Shown here: piece by piece, positions 32,336-39,728 of the stretch | Position numbering within the stretch: the stretch's first letter is position 1 | Layout of the letters: each line of letters starts with the position of its first letter | NCBI GenBank assembly: GCA_003135055.1 | Contig: PLDF01000515.1 | Span: forward strand, 1-46,284 | DNA: 46,284 bases | Direction of reading: 5' to 3' | DNA from: Bryobacterales bacterium | Lineage (GTDB): Bacteria; Acidobacteriota; Terriglobia; Bryobacterales; Bryobacteraceae | Program-made: the position numbers and the translations under genes | Notes under the pieces: model-generated | What the model was told of the DNA's origin: nothing | Databases searched by the model: none | What the model saw: the letters and a program-made list of their open reading frames with translations, nothing else

Positions 32336-33814
32336 ATGACCCAAACCCCTGTGGCCGTGCCGCCGGATACCAGTTTCTACGGCCATCCGCGCGGCCTCGC
32401 GACGCTGTTCTTCACCGAGATGTGGGAGCGCTACAGCTATTACGGCACGCGCGCGCTGCTGATGCTCTTCATGGTCGCGCCCGCTACTACCGGCGGCCTG
32501 GCGTTCCCAGTGGTGAAGGCCGGCGCCATCTACAGCGTCTATGCCGCGATGGTGTACCTGCTATGCCTGGCCGGCGGTTGGGTGGCCGACCGCATCACCG
32601 GACAGCGCCGCGCCGTGCTATATGGCGGCATCCTGATTGCCGCCGGCAACTTCTCCCTGGCGGCGCCCAGCATAATGTTTTTCTACGCCGGCTTGGGGAT
32701 GATCATGCTCGGCACGGGGATGCTGAAGCCCAATGTGAGCGTCATCGTGGGCCAGCTCTACGCCCCCGGCGATAAGCGACGCGATTCGGGCTTCTCCATT
32801 TTCTACATGGGCATCAATCTTGGCGCGCTGATTTCGCCGCTTATTTGCGGCTTGGTGGGCGAAAACGTCAGTTGGCGCCTCGGCTTCGCCGTTTCAGGCG
32901 TGGGTATGGTGGCGGGACTAATTCAATATTGGCTGGGTGGCAAACATCTCGGTCAAGCCGGATTGTATCCAGCGAGCACCGGCGATGCCTCAAAAGACCG
33001 CAAACAGAAGCGGATCGGGGCCATCGCCGCGTTTGCGGCAGTGGCCGTTCTGGGAGGTCTGGCGATGCTCAGTTCGTCGGGCGTAGTCGAGATTAGCCCC
33101 ACTACTGTCTCCGATGGACTTGGGTGGGTCCTGATTGCTATTTCCTTGGCTACCTTTTACTGGCTGATCTTTGGCAAGGGTTGGTCTGTGGACGAACGCA
33201 AGCGGGCGGTTGCGATTCTGGTACTGTTCATCGCATCCGCGATCTTTTGGGCATCTTTCGAGCAAGCCGGATCGTCGCTCAACCTGTTCGCGGACCGGAA
33301 TACCAACCGCGTGGTTCTTGGACATCAATTCCCGGCAAGCTGGTTCCAATCCGTGCAGCCTTTGTTCGTGATTGCGCTGGCGCCCGTATTCGCATGGCTA
33401 TGGCTGGCGTTGGGGCGGCGCGAGCCATCGAGCCCGGGAAAGTTCACGCTGGGGCTGCTTTTTGTCGGTCTTTCCTTCGCCATTATGGTTCCGCCCGCAA
33501 GCGGCGGCTTGGTGTCGCCGTGGTGGCTGGTGGGCTGTTACTTGCTGGCTACGCTGGGTGAATTGTGCCTCAGCCCCATCGGCTTGAGCGCCATGACGAA
33601 GCTGGCGCCCGCGCGCATCGGGGGGTTCGTGATGGGGATCTGGTTCCTGGGCACGGCCATCGGCAACTGGCTGGCGGGACGCGCCGGGGGGCTCTTCGAA
33701 TCCATGCCGCTGCCGCAGTTGTTTGGGGCTGTGGCGGCATCGGCATTGGTGGCCGGGGTGGTGCTGGCGGCGCTGATCAAGCCCACGGTGCGGATGATGT
33801 CGGGAGTGAAATAA
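32336..33814 (+). CDS. POT-family proton-dependent oligopeptide transporter
   Basis: A 492-residue major-facilitator membrane protein that imports di- and tripeptides with protons. The signature FFTEMWERYSYYGTRALLML matches the E-x-x-E-R-F/Y-S-Y-Y-G motif that couples protons to substrate. A second POT signature lies at GMGIN-like FSIFYMGINLGALISP. About 12-14 membrane helices are predicted from hydrophobicity. The central loop AAVAVLGGLAMLSSSGVVEI follows a Lys/Arg-rich stretch. It likely shares a transcript with the DUF1080 gene. The peptide substrates would suit the secreted M14 and S9 peptidases of this window. Confidence 0.94.
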   Translation: MTQTPVAVPPDTSFYGHPRGLATLFFTEMWERYSYYGTRALLMLFMVAPATTGGLAFPVVKAGAIYSVYAAMVYLLCLAGGWVADRITGQRRAVLYGGILIAAGNFSLAAPSIMFFYAGLGMIMLGTGMLKPNVSVIVGQLYAPGDKRRDSGFSIFYMGINLGALISPLICGLVGENVSWRLGFAVSGVGMVAGLIQYWLGGKHLGQAGLYPASTGDASKDRKQKRIGAIAAFAAVAVLGGLAMLSSSGVVEISPTTVSDGLGWVLIAISLATFYWLIFGKGWSVDERKRAVAILVLFIASAIFWASFEQAGSSLNLFADRNTNRVVLGHQFPASWFQSVQPLFVIALAPVFAWLWLALGRREPSSPGKFTLGLLFVGLSFAIMVPPASGGLVSPWWLVGCYLLATLGELCLSPIGLSAMTKLAPARIGGFVMGIWFLGTAIGNWLAGRAGGLFESMPLPQLFGAVAASALVAGVVLAALIKPTVRMMSGVK

Positions 33815-34078
33815 CGCGCGGCCAATGTGGTCGCGAATGCGCAGTTCGGCGACTGCCGTGAGCGTTTCACGGGAGGAAATTGAAATCGGGCTAGACCCCG
33901 CTGATTTTGCGGATGCAAGCCGACTTGTCGGGACCTATCTGGCTAAACGCGCTCTTTGTACGAGTGGCCGACGATCCGCTCGGAGCAAGGGCGACGAGTT
34001 TTGCGCGTTCGAAATCGAGGCGTATTAGCGTTCGGGCTCTCGCATGGCTTCGAACGACGGGGCACTCCTAAGCTCTTC
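33815..34078. other. decayed region with no clear gene
   Basis: Open frames exist on both strands but none is convincing. On the minus strand this is where the C-terminal part of the truncated gene at 34079-34546 would be expected; only scattered short coding-like pieces are seen there. Confidence 0.4.
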
Positions 34079-34546
34079 TCAGAATACGGCTGCCAGGTCC
34101 TTAAGACTTTTCGATATCAGCTTATCTACCGTGCGCTCAGCCAATGTCGTTGTCAGATCGTTGATATCTGCATGTTCAAGAATGAGCTCGGTACTGACAT
34201 TGTCTACGCTCGATTTAAGCTGGTTAGGCTGCGTATCAAAAATAGTCGCCAACAGTTCGCCCAGATAGACGATAAAGCTATCGACGCCGCGGCAGAAAAC
34301 AAGTTCGGAGAGGAACGGGATGTGCTCGTCAAGCGCTCTTGGAGCATTCATGGGCAGCGGCATCGGAATAGGTCCGGCTGGCCCAATCATCTGCGACTGC
34401 GGAAACAGAAGCGTACGGCTCATCCGTGAGAGCGCATCCTCATTGCCCCAGAGATAAGCCTCGAACGACAGATGGGAGTAGCTGTCGCTCAGATAACGTA
34501 AGAGCGCTTCCGTTGAACCGAGGCTTTCAGTACCAGTTCCTTCCAT
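34079..34546 (-). CDS. uncharacterised protein, probably C-terminally truncated
   Basis: A 155-residue acidic, soluble frame beginning MEGTGTESLGSTEALLRYLS. Its second half (SFIVYLGELLATIFDTQPN, TLAERTVDKLISKSLKD) resembles the N-terminal helices of HEPN-like proteins of unknown function, in which a conserved R-x4-6-H segment normally follows. Here the frame stops right after LKDLAAVF, so the putative catalytic part is missing. It lies 37 nt downstream of a decayed gene on the same strand, suggesting one former operon. The assignment rests on remembered similarity and is weak; no ribosome site is obvious. Confidence 0.5.
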   Translation of the reverse strand: MEGTGTESLGSTEALLRYLSDSYSHLSFEAYLWGNEDALSRMSRTLLFPQSQMIGPAGPIPMPLPMNAPRALDEHIPFLSELVFCRGVDSFIVYLGELLATIFDTQPNQLKSSVDNVSTELILEHADINDLTTTLAERTVDKLISKSLKDLAAVF

Positions 34547-34583
34547 TGCCAGATGCCATCACCGCCCGTGAATTATACCTATA

Positions 34584-34991
34584 TCATTTGCCGCTAACCG
34601 CGGGCGAGGCTTGCACGCCGTTACAAAACAGAGGCCCAGTTCGCTCAGAGAACTCCTCTTCGAGTTCCATCTCAAACTCTGGTTCCGGATTCTTAACAAA
34701 ATCAAATCGGTCCATGCGTGGCCAGATCCTCTGAGCGATTTAGTTGTGCCGCCTGAGGACAGCGATCGTGCAGGAAAAGCTACGCAGATCCTCCGCAACG
34801 CTTTCATCGACCTTGCTTCCGCGAAAGAAATCCGGCACCTTCGCCAGTCCTGCCTCACAGTATGCCTCGCCGAGCCCTGACTCTGTAAATAGAGCGTCAA
34901 AGTTAGGTGACATGTTCCGCTTCTCAAGGGACTTGGCATACAGAGCATCTAAGAATCTAACCTCACGCGGAGAAAGCTCCTTAGTGTGACA
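34584..34991 (-). pseudogene. broken gene, tentatively DUF4393/Abi-alpha-like
   Basis: One minus-strand frame reads ELSPREVRFLDALYAKSLEK, continues to SCTIAVLRRHN, hits an in-frame TAA (34740-34742), and resumes in the same frame with IAQRIWPRMDRFDFVKNPEP. Near 34650 the family-like ending switches to another frame (LSELGLCFVTACKP). At the 5' side the frame is closed by TGA at 34992-34994 with no start codon. So it has lost its start, gained a stop and is frameshifted. The pattern LSPREV-LD-LY...L-ELG-FV-AC suggests the C-terminal part of a DUF4393 (abortive infection alpha) protein; this is tentative. Confidence 0.5.
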
Positions 34992-35077
34992 TCATTCGCG
35001 CTCGGGCTTCCTTGGTTCTTTTGGCTCCTTGCCAGTCATAGCTGAGAGACGCTTGGCAAACTCGAATCGAATTGCCG

Positions 35078-35791
35078 TCAGTGCATCGTGGATGGTCCCG
35101 GCGTACCATCGGACCAGGTGCCGGCCAAAACCATGAAGACGGTCACCCGTTCTTCCGGATCGTCCCCCGCTATCACCGGCGAGCCAGGCAGATTGGCTCC
35201 CCAGCTTTTCACGGCATCGCCCGAAACGAAAAACATGAGATGGGGATGCCAGCTCATGTCGTCGTCGCTCAGGTACTGCTGCTTCGCCATCATGTAGCAC
35301 ATCGCTCCCGGAGCCAGCGCGGGTAGTTCTCTCTTTTCCAATGCGGACGTAGTAGCCGCGAGGATCTGCGCCTTCGATTTTCCCGCCAGCACAAGTTTGG
35401 TTTTCTTCAGAAAGATGGGCAGAAACGTCCTTGAGGCTGCCGGATTGAAGCAATGCGGGGCGCGGACCTTAGGGTTCCAGAATTCCGGGTCATCGGTCGG
35501 CTTCGCCCAGGATCGCTCGACGATGCAGACGAAGCCATTCGAGCCCTTCACGGCAGTTGCGTAGCCGTCCCGTCGTAGCGCCATCACTTCGGCTGCATCC
35601 GAAATCGATGCCGGAGCGGAACTCCGGGCCAGCGCTATCTCAGCCTTCTCGTCCGGAATCAAATACTGGTCGAGAGGCGCCATGACCGGATAGGGAGCCT
35701 TCGCAGCTTGCGCTCGTGCACAGGCGGGCCAGATGAAAAGAACCGAAATAGCGAATGCTAACGCCGGGATCCTGATATTGTTCTTCCGCAT
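35078..35791 (-). CDS. conserved hypothetical secreted protein
   Basis: A 237-residue protein with a clear signal peptide (IPALAFAISVLFIWPACARAQ) and a GGAGAA ribosome site before the ATG at 35791. The mature part reads LDQYLIPDEKAEIALARSSA, RDGYATAVKGSNGFVCIVER, then WHPHLMFFVSGDAVKSWGAN and VFMVLAGTWSDG. Three Cys in the mature part may form a disulfide. I recall similar proteins in other Acidobacteria and Bacteroidetes but no assigned function. The composition suggests a soluble periplasmic protein. It stands alone, with decayed genes downstream. Confidence 0.7.
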   Translation of the reverse strand: MRKNNIRIPALAFAISVLFIWPACARAQAAKAPYPVMAPLDQYLIPDEKAEIALARSSAPASISDAAEVMALRRDGYATAVKGSNGFVCIVERSWAKPTDDPEFWNPKVRAPHCFNPAASRTFLPIFLKKTKLVLAGKSKAQILAATTSALEKRELPALAPGAMCYMMAKQQYLSDDDMSWHPHLMFFVSGDAVKSWGANLPGSPVIAGDDPEERVTVFMVLAGTWSDGTPGPSTMH

Positions 35792-36091
35792 TTGATTCTC
35801 CGATGAAGAGCATTTTTGTCAGGTTTTGAGCCGCTAACCGTCAGGCGGCGCAATGCACCATTGATATGGTATCCGATTCCTCCCGATAAACGCTTGGCTC
35901 CGCAAATCCGCCCGGGGGGCCGCGGACATCACTCCCGCGAAGTCCCGATCCGGCCAGGGGTCGGGGCCAAGGGACTCGACCCCAGGCTTCGAGCAGTCGA
36001 AAGTCGCCGAAGGACCACGGCGCATTGCGCCGCATGTGGCCAATCCGGCGGGCGAGGGGAGCGAAGGGGATCCTAATGTTGCGGGAGTGAT
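35792..36091. other. intergenic region upstream of the small two-gene cassette
   Basis: No supported gene. A minus-strand frame with PWSFGDFRLLEAWGRVPWPR has no start context or recognised family. GC-rich segments include CCCGGGGGG and AATGCGCCGC. The inverted repeat at 35926-36093 frames most of this stretch. Confidence 0.45.
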
Positions 36092-36093
36092 GT
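35926..36093. repeat. 168-bp segment bounded by 13-bp perfect inverted repeats
   Basis: ACATCACTCCCGC (35926-35938) is the exact reverse complement of GCGGGAGTGATGT (36081-36093). The enclosed 142 bp has no gene. The arrangement looks like a small non-autonomous element, but no flanking target duplication is evident. The right end runs into the operator of the next gene. Confidence 0.45.
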
Positions 36094-36125
36094 ATGCTGA
36101 GGCATACTGACTCTATATGCCTCAG
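36092..36125 (+). promoter_or_regulatory. overlapping palindromes over the start codon, probable operator
   Basis: GTATGC-TGAG-GCATAC (36092-36107) is a perfect palindrome. CTGAGGCATA (36097-36106) is also the reverse complement of TATGCCTCAG (36116-36125), which contains the ATG at 36117. A possible promoter is TTGCGG (36079-36084) and CATACT (36103-36108), with 18-nt spacing, giving an almost leaderless transcript; no ribosome site is seen. This fits self-repression by the ribbon-helix-helix-like product. Confidence 0.6.
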
Positions 36126-36440
36126 TCGGAAGGAAACACGCCAAGACGCGGCCGAAAGGCCGGCCTGAGCAGTTCTAAACCGAATCGTCGGGGCGAGTCC
36201 GGACCGCGGTATACCGTTGGCCTTCCGTCCACCGTCGCCAGCCAGGTGGAACGATACGCCGAGACGGTTGACGCCAGCATGAGCAAGGCGATTGCCGCGC
36301 TCGTGCGCCTTGGCCTGGAAAGCCAGGCGAATCGAAAGCGTGAGTTCTTCAAAAGGCTGAAGGAGAACCTGGCCAAGGACGATCCGGAAGAACAGGACCG
36401 AATGGTGGATGAGTTCCGAGCGCTGATCCTGGGCCGTTGA
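36117..36440 (+). CDS. ribbon-helix-helix-like DNA-binding protein, first gene of a two-gene cassette
   Basis: A 107-residue basic protein. After an Arg/Ser/Gly-rich tail (to about residue 27), residues 29-70 read PRYTVGLPSTVASQVERYAE, then SMSKAIAALVRLGLESQ: a short beta strand and two helices, as in MetJ/Arc-type repressors and many antitoxins. The C-terminal 35 residues are a charged helix (KRLKENLAKDDPEEQDRMVD). The start has no ribosome site and sits inside a palindrome, so leaderless, self-repressed expression is likely. The 80-residue partner follows after three bases. The layout matches a toxin-antitoxin or other autoregulated cassette, but that is inference. Confidence 0.72.
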   Translation: MPQSEGNTPRRGRKAGLSSSKPNRRGESGPRYTVGLPSTVASQVERYAETVDASMSKAIAALVRLGLESQANRKREFFKRLKENLAKDDPEEQDRMVDEFRALILGR

Positions 36441-36443
36441 CCG

Positions 36444-36686
36444 ATGCCGAAAATCCAGTGGGAGCGGCTTCCAAGGGAGAAGTGGGCCCACTTGCGAGAC
36501 CGCGCGAGGGATCGCAGGGTTTCCCAGGAAGACCTGTTCGAACTGGCTGAGTGGAAGGCGCAAGATCCGGACGTGCCGGACGGGGACTGGTACGAGGATT
36601 TCGGAACCTTCAAGCTCTGCGGCACGGGGAAGTTTCCGAGTACCTTTCTGATGGCCGGGCAGTCCGCCAAAGGCAAGCGACTGTGA
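36444..36686 (+). CDS. 80-residue partner protein of unknown function
   Basis: Reads MPKIQWERLPREKWAHLRDR, a Lys/Arg-rich helix with VSQEDLFELAEWKAQDPDVP, then a compact Gly/aromatic tail: DGDWYEDFGTFKLCGTGKFP and STFLMAGQSAKGKRL. It starts three bases after the ribbon-helix-helix gene, so the two are co-transcribed and probably coupled. The tail looks like a small beta-rich fold with a conserved-looking W-Y-DFG-F-LCG-G segment. I do not recognise a Pfam family. In a toxin-antitoxin reading this would be the effector, but no nuclease or other catalytic motif can be named. Confidence 0.65.
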   Translation: MPKIQWERLPREKWAHLRDRARDRRVSQEDLFELAEWKAQDPDVPDGDWYEDFGTFKLCGTGKFPSTFLMAGQSAKGKRL

Positions 36687-36739
36687 CCGCCGCTGCGCGT
36701 CGCGCCCTGGGGGAAGGGCGGACAGATGCAGCCAGTTAC

Positions 36740-37099
36740 TTACCTCGCCACCAGAATCACTCCGGCCAGCACCAGCAGCGTGCCCGCTACCCGCCGCGGG
36801 CCGATGTGCTCCTTTAATACCAGCTTCGCCAAAATGGTTTCCACAATGAAACTGCCGGCGGAGGCGGGCACGGCGAAGCTGAGCGGCTGGGCCTGGACCA
36901 GCGCCATGAACGCGAAAAACGAAAACGCCAGCAACGCGATGGAAAGAATCAGGTCGCGCCGCTGCGCGATGAGCTTGAGCAGGCGCGTCAGGCCGCGTGC
37001 GCCCGCGGTCACATCGCCTTCGCGCTTCATGGCGTGGCTCTGCAGCAGATCGCTGGCCGCCGTCGCGGCGATCATCAGGCTCAATAGCCCCCACTTCAT
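36740..37099 (-). CDS. small EamA/SMR-like membrane protein, second of a pair
   Basis: A 119-residue membrane protein with four hydrophobic segments: MKWGLLSLMIAATAASDLLQ, LILSIALLAFSFFAFMALV, FAVPASAGSFIVETILAKL and a C-terminal RVAGTLLVLAGVILVA. The layout, including the Lys-Glu-His before the last helix, is that of half an EamA transporter or a small multidrug-resistance protein. It starts 13 nt after the stop of a similar small gene, so a heterodimeric transporter is likely. Substrate unknown; such pairs export lipid-linked sugars (ArnE/ArnF) or drugs. Confidence 0.75.
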   Translation of the reverse strand: MKWGLLSLMIAATAASDLLQSHAMKREGDVTAGARGLTRLLKLIAQRRDLILSIALLAFSFFAFMALVQAQPLSFAVPASAGSFIVETILAKLVLKEHIGPRRVAGTLLVLAGVILVAR

Positions 37100-37112
37100 T
37101 TCAAAACCCTCT

Positions 37113-37550
37113 TCACTTCAAGCGCTCCGCGCCGGCCGTCGTATTGCCCGTCGTATTGCCCGTCGTGTTGCGCGGCGTGGACCCTACCAGCGCCGCGCCC
37201 GCGAAGATCAGCGCCGTTCCCAGCCAGCGCTCGGGGCTCACCGGTTCGGCCAGGAAGAATCTCCCGAGCAGCGCCGCCAGCACATAGCCGACCGCCGTCA
37301 CCGGCAGCACGAAGCTTAGATCGGCCACGCTGAAGAGCGCCATGCGCGCGAACAGCGAAAAAATCAGCATGGCGATTCCCAGCGCCGCGAACGGGTCGAG
37401 CATCGCCTGCAAATAGGGCGCGGGATGGATGGAGAGCGTTTGCGGAAATCGCTTGGTCCCCCACGCCAGGGCCAGGTTGCCAAATGCCCGCAGCGCCACG
37501 AAGAGCAACAGCAGCAAGTAGGTGCGCAAGGTTCGGGCGTGTGCAGCCAT
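37113..37550 (-). CDS. small EamA/SMR-like membrane protein, first of a pair
   Basis: The ATG at 37550 gives 145 residues (MAAHARTLRTYLLLLLFVAL). Four hydrophobic segments end with VSPERWLGTALIFAGAALVG, the EamA closing motif. The protein then carries a polar tail with NTTG three times, encoded by a 12-bp tandem repeat (37141-37175), which may vary in copy number. It has an extra loop of about 25 residues compared with its partner (RFPQTLSIHPAPYLQAML). The partner gene follows 13 nt later on the same strand; the two probably form one exporter. Substrate unknown. Confidence 0.75.
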   Translation of the reverse strand: MAAHARTLRTYLLLLLFVALRAFGNLALAWGTKRFPQTLSIHPAPYLQAMLDPFAALGIAMLIFSLFARMALFSVADLSFVLPVTAVGYVLAALLGRFFLAEPVSPERWLGTALIFAGAALVGSTPRNTTGNTTGNTTAGAERLK

Positions 37551-37619
37551 AGCGTGAACTTCCAGGGTACAATGCGGAGACAATAGCCCTTTAGAGGCAG
37601 GCACGCGCTCGGTTCATCA

Positions 37620-37649
37620 TTGTAATATGGGCATTAGCTTGCTTAGAAT
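37620..37649 (+). promoter_or_regulatory. predicted promoter of sqdB
   Basis: TTGTAA (37620-37625) and TAGAAT (37644-37649), 18-nt spacing, in an unusually AT-rich stretch 37 nt before the sqdB start. AAGGA at 37671-37675 serves as the ribosome site. Motif-based only. Confidence 0.4.
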
Positions 37650-37685
37650 TCCCGTTCCGCATTGAATTAAAAGGAATAAATTAAA

Positions 37686-38882
37686 ATGAAAATATGCGTT
37701 TTAGGGGGAGACGGTTACTGCGGCTGGGCGGCGGCCCTTTATTTATCGGGCCGGGGCCATCAAGTCTCCATCGTCGATAGCCTGGTGCGGCGCCAGTGGG
37801 ACCGCGATCTGGAAGTGGAGACGCTGACGCCGATCCTTTCCATGCCGGAACGGCTGAACCTGTGGCGGCAATTGACGGGCAAGACCATCCCGTTTTTTCC
37901 CGGCGATGTCACCGATTACGAATTTCTCTCCGCTACCATCCAGACCCTCGCTCCCGAGGTGGTGGTCCATTTCGCCGAACAGCGCTCGGCCCCGTATTCC
38001 ATGATCGACCGCGAGCATGCCGTATCCACGCAGGTCAATAACGTGGTGGGCACCATGAACCTGCTCTTCGCGCTGCGGGAATTCGCGCCCGATTGCCATC
38101 TGGTGAAGCTGGGCACCATGGGCGAATATGGCACGCCCAATATCGATATCGAAGAGGGCTACATCGAAATTGAGCACAACGGCCGTAAAGACATATTGCC
38201 GTTTCCCAAGCAGCCCGGCTCGTTCTATCACCTCTCCAAGGTGCATGACAGCCACAACATCACGTTCGCCTGCAAGATCTGGGGGCTTCGCGCCACCGAT
38301 CTGAATCAGGGCGTTGTGTACGGCACCGTGTCGGACGAAGTGGCGCTTCACGAAGGCCTGATCAACCGCTTCGATTACGACGAGATCTTCGGTACGGTAT
38401 TAAACCGCTTCTGCGTGCAGGCGGCGGTAGGCCACCCGCTGACGGTTTACGGCAAGGGCGGCCAGACGCGCGGGTATCTGGATATCCGCGACACCGTGCG
38501 CTGCATCGAAATCGCCTGCCAGTCGCCCGCCAAGCCCGGCGAATTCCGCGTATTCAACCAGTTCACCGAGCAGTTCCGCGTGCTCGAATTGGCGCACATG
38601 GTGAGAGCGGCCGCGAAGAATCTCGGTTTGAAGGTGGAGATCGATCATCTGCCCGCGCCGCGCGTGGAATCTGAAGAGCACTACTACAACGCCAGGCATT
38701 CGAAGCTGATCGATCTTGGCCTTCAGCCGCACTATCTCTCGGAGTCGCTGCTCGATTCGCTGCTGAACATTGCGGTGAAGTATCGGGACCGCGTCGATCA
38801 ATCGCTCTTCATGCCGAGGGTGAACTGGCGTAACGCACGCAACGACCGCAGCCAGAAGTTGGCCGCCACGCTAACGCTGTAG
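37686..38882 (+). CDS. sqdB: UDP-sulfoquinovose synthase
   Basis: Converts UDP-glucose and sulfite to UDP-sulfoquinovose, the head-group donor of the sulfolipid SQDG. A 398-residue extended SDR. NAD loop VLGGDGYCGWAAALYLSGRG at the N-terminus; the catalytic Thr144 and Glu147 in KLGTMGEYG; Tyr181 and Lys185 in YHLSK. These positions nearly equal those of plant SQD1 (145, 182, 186). Other marks are LNQGVVYGTVSDE, NRFCVQAAVGHPLTVYGKGG and QTRGYLDIRDTVRCIE. No sulfolipid glycosyltransferase (SqdC/SqdX/SQD2) adjoins it, so it may act in another sulfosugar pathway or with a distant partner. The start has AAGGA ten bases upstream in AT-rich DNA. Confidence 0.93.
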   Translation: MKICVLGGDGYCGWAAALYLSGRGHQVSIVDSLVRRQWDRDLEVETLTPILSMPERLNLWRQLTGKTIPFFPGDVTDYEFLSATIQTLAPEVVVHFAEQRSAPYSMIDREHAVSTQVNNVVGTMNLLFALREFAPDCHLVKLGTMGEYGTPNIDIEEGYIEIEHNGRKDILPFPKQPGSFYHLSKVHDSHNITFACKIWGLRATDLNQGVVYGTVSDEVALHEGLINRFDYDEIFGTVLNRFCVQAAVGHPLTVYGKGGQTRGYLDIRDTVRCIEIACQSPAKPGEFRVFNQFTEQFRVLELAHMVRAAAKNLGLKVEIDHLPAPRVESEEHYYNARHSKLIDLGLQPHYLSESLLDSLLNIAVKYRDRVDQSLFMPRVNWRNARNDRSQKLAATLTL

Positions 38883-38900
38883 GGCCGGTGGGCGCCCTAT

Positions 38901-38966
38901 GTGGGGCAGGCAATCTTGCCTGCAAGCCGCCTTTCAGGCGGCTCTTTCGGACATGCGCGAGCCTTC
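38901..38966. repeat. dispersed GTGGGGCAGGC repeat (family C), copy 2
   Basis: GTGGGGCAGGCAATCTTGCC followed by AGCCGCC-TTTCA-GGCGGCT and CATGCGCGAGCCTTCG. Shares all three blocks with copy 1 at 26859-26974, but lacks its right half. Lies between sqdB and the following SDR. Confidence 0.75.
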
Positions 38967-38993
38967 GTAAGCGAGACTCGATAATCTAGACAT

Positions 38994-39728
38994 ATGGGAA
39001 CGCTCGAAGGAACTACGGCGCTGATCACCGGAGGCTCACGGGGAATCGGACGAGCCACTTGTCTGCGACTGGCGGAGCAAGGCGCGGAGATTGTGTTGCA
39101 TTACAACTCTAACCGGGCCGCCGCCGAGGAAGTCATGGCTTCGATTGGCCATGAAGTAAGATTGGTTCGCGCCAATCTGGGATCTCTCGAAGAGATTGAG
39201 ACCATGTTCAGTGAGTTGGGCGATCTCAAGCTCGACTTCCTGATAAACAATGCCGGAATCTGGAAAGGCACGCCGCTTGGATCCACGCCGGCTGAAGTCG
39301 TCGACCAGCTCATCGGCACGAACCTGAAGGGCCCATTCTGGGTCACCCAGTGCGCGTTGCGCCTGCTGAAGGATGGCGCGCGAATCGTCAATATATCTTC
39401 CGTAGCCGGACGGATAGGCGTAGTAGGCGGCCGTAGTCTCTACGGCGCAACCAAGGCCGCCATCGACTCACTGACGCGAAACTGGGCCTTGGAGCTGGCG
39501 CCGCGCAAGATTCTGGTAAATGCGGTAGCGCCCGGCTATGTCACTTCGGATATGACGGCGGATTACTTTTCCGATCCGGCGATATTCGAGCGAGCCATGG
39601 GACGTCACCCGCTGGGGAGAATGGCTACGCCCGAGGATGTCGCCGATGTCGTCGCCTTTTTGTGCTCCGATGGCGCAAGATTCATAACCGGGCAAAGCAT
39701 CAATGTCAGCGGAGGCTCGGTTATTTGA
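38994..39728 (+). CDS. short-chain dehydrogenase/reductase (FabG-like)
   Basis: NAD(P)-dependent reductase of 244 residues with TGGSRGIGRATCLRLAE (nucleotide loop), LDFLINNAGIWKG, catalytic Ser in IVNISSVAG, YGATKAAIDSLTRNWALELA with Tyr-x3-Lys, the PG-motif NAVAPGYVTSDM and the closing GQSINVSGGSVI. All catalytic residues are present. Sequence and length fit 3-oxoacyl-ACP reductase, but isolated FabG-like genes often act on other ketones. It follows sqdB after a repeat, so a link with sulfolipid or sugar metabolism is possible but unproven. Confidence 0.9.
   Translation: MGTLEGTTALITGGSRGIGRATCLRLAEQGAEIVLHYNSNRAAAEEVMASIGHEVRLVRANLGSLEEIETMFSELGDLKLDFLINNAGIWKGTPLGSTPAEVVDQLIGTNLKGPFWVTQCALRLLKDGARIVNISSVAGRIGVVGGRSLYGATKAAIDSLTRNWALELAPRKILVNAVAPGYVTSDMTADYFSDPAIFERAMGRHPLGRMATPEDVADVVAFLCSDGARFITGQSINVSGGSVI

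Noticed and set aside
33825..34028. A 67-codon plus-strand frame after the POT transporter
   Set aside because: No ribosome site and no family resemblance; it lies in a decayed region where the opposite strand shows remnants of coding sequence.
35841..37094. A 417-codon open frame on the minus strand across the small cassette and the EamA-like gene
   Set aside because: It runs opposite to the two cassette genes and in another frame of the EamA-like gene; its sequence is Arg/Ala-rich and unlike any protein family.
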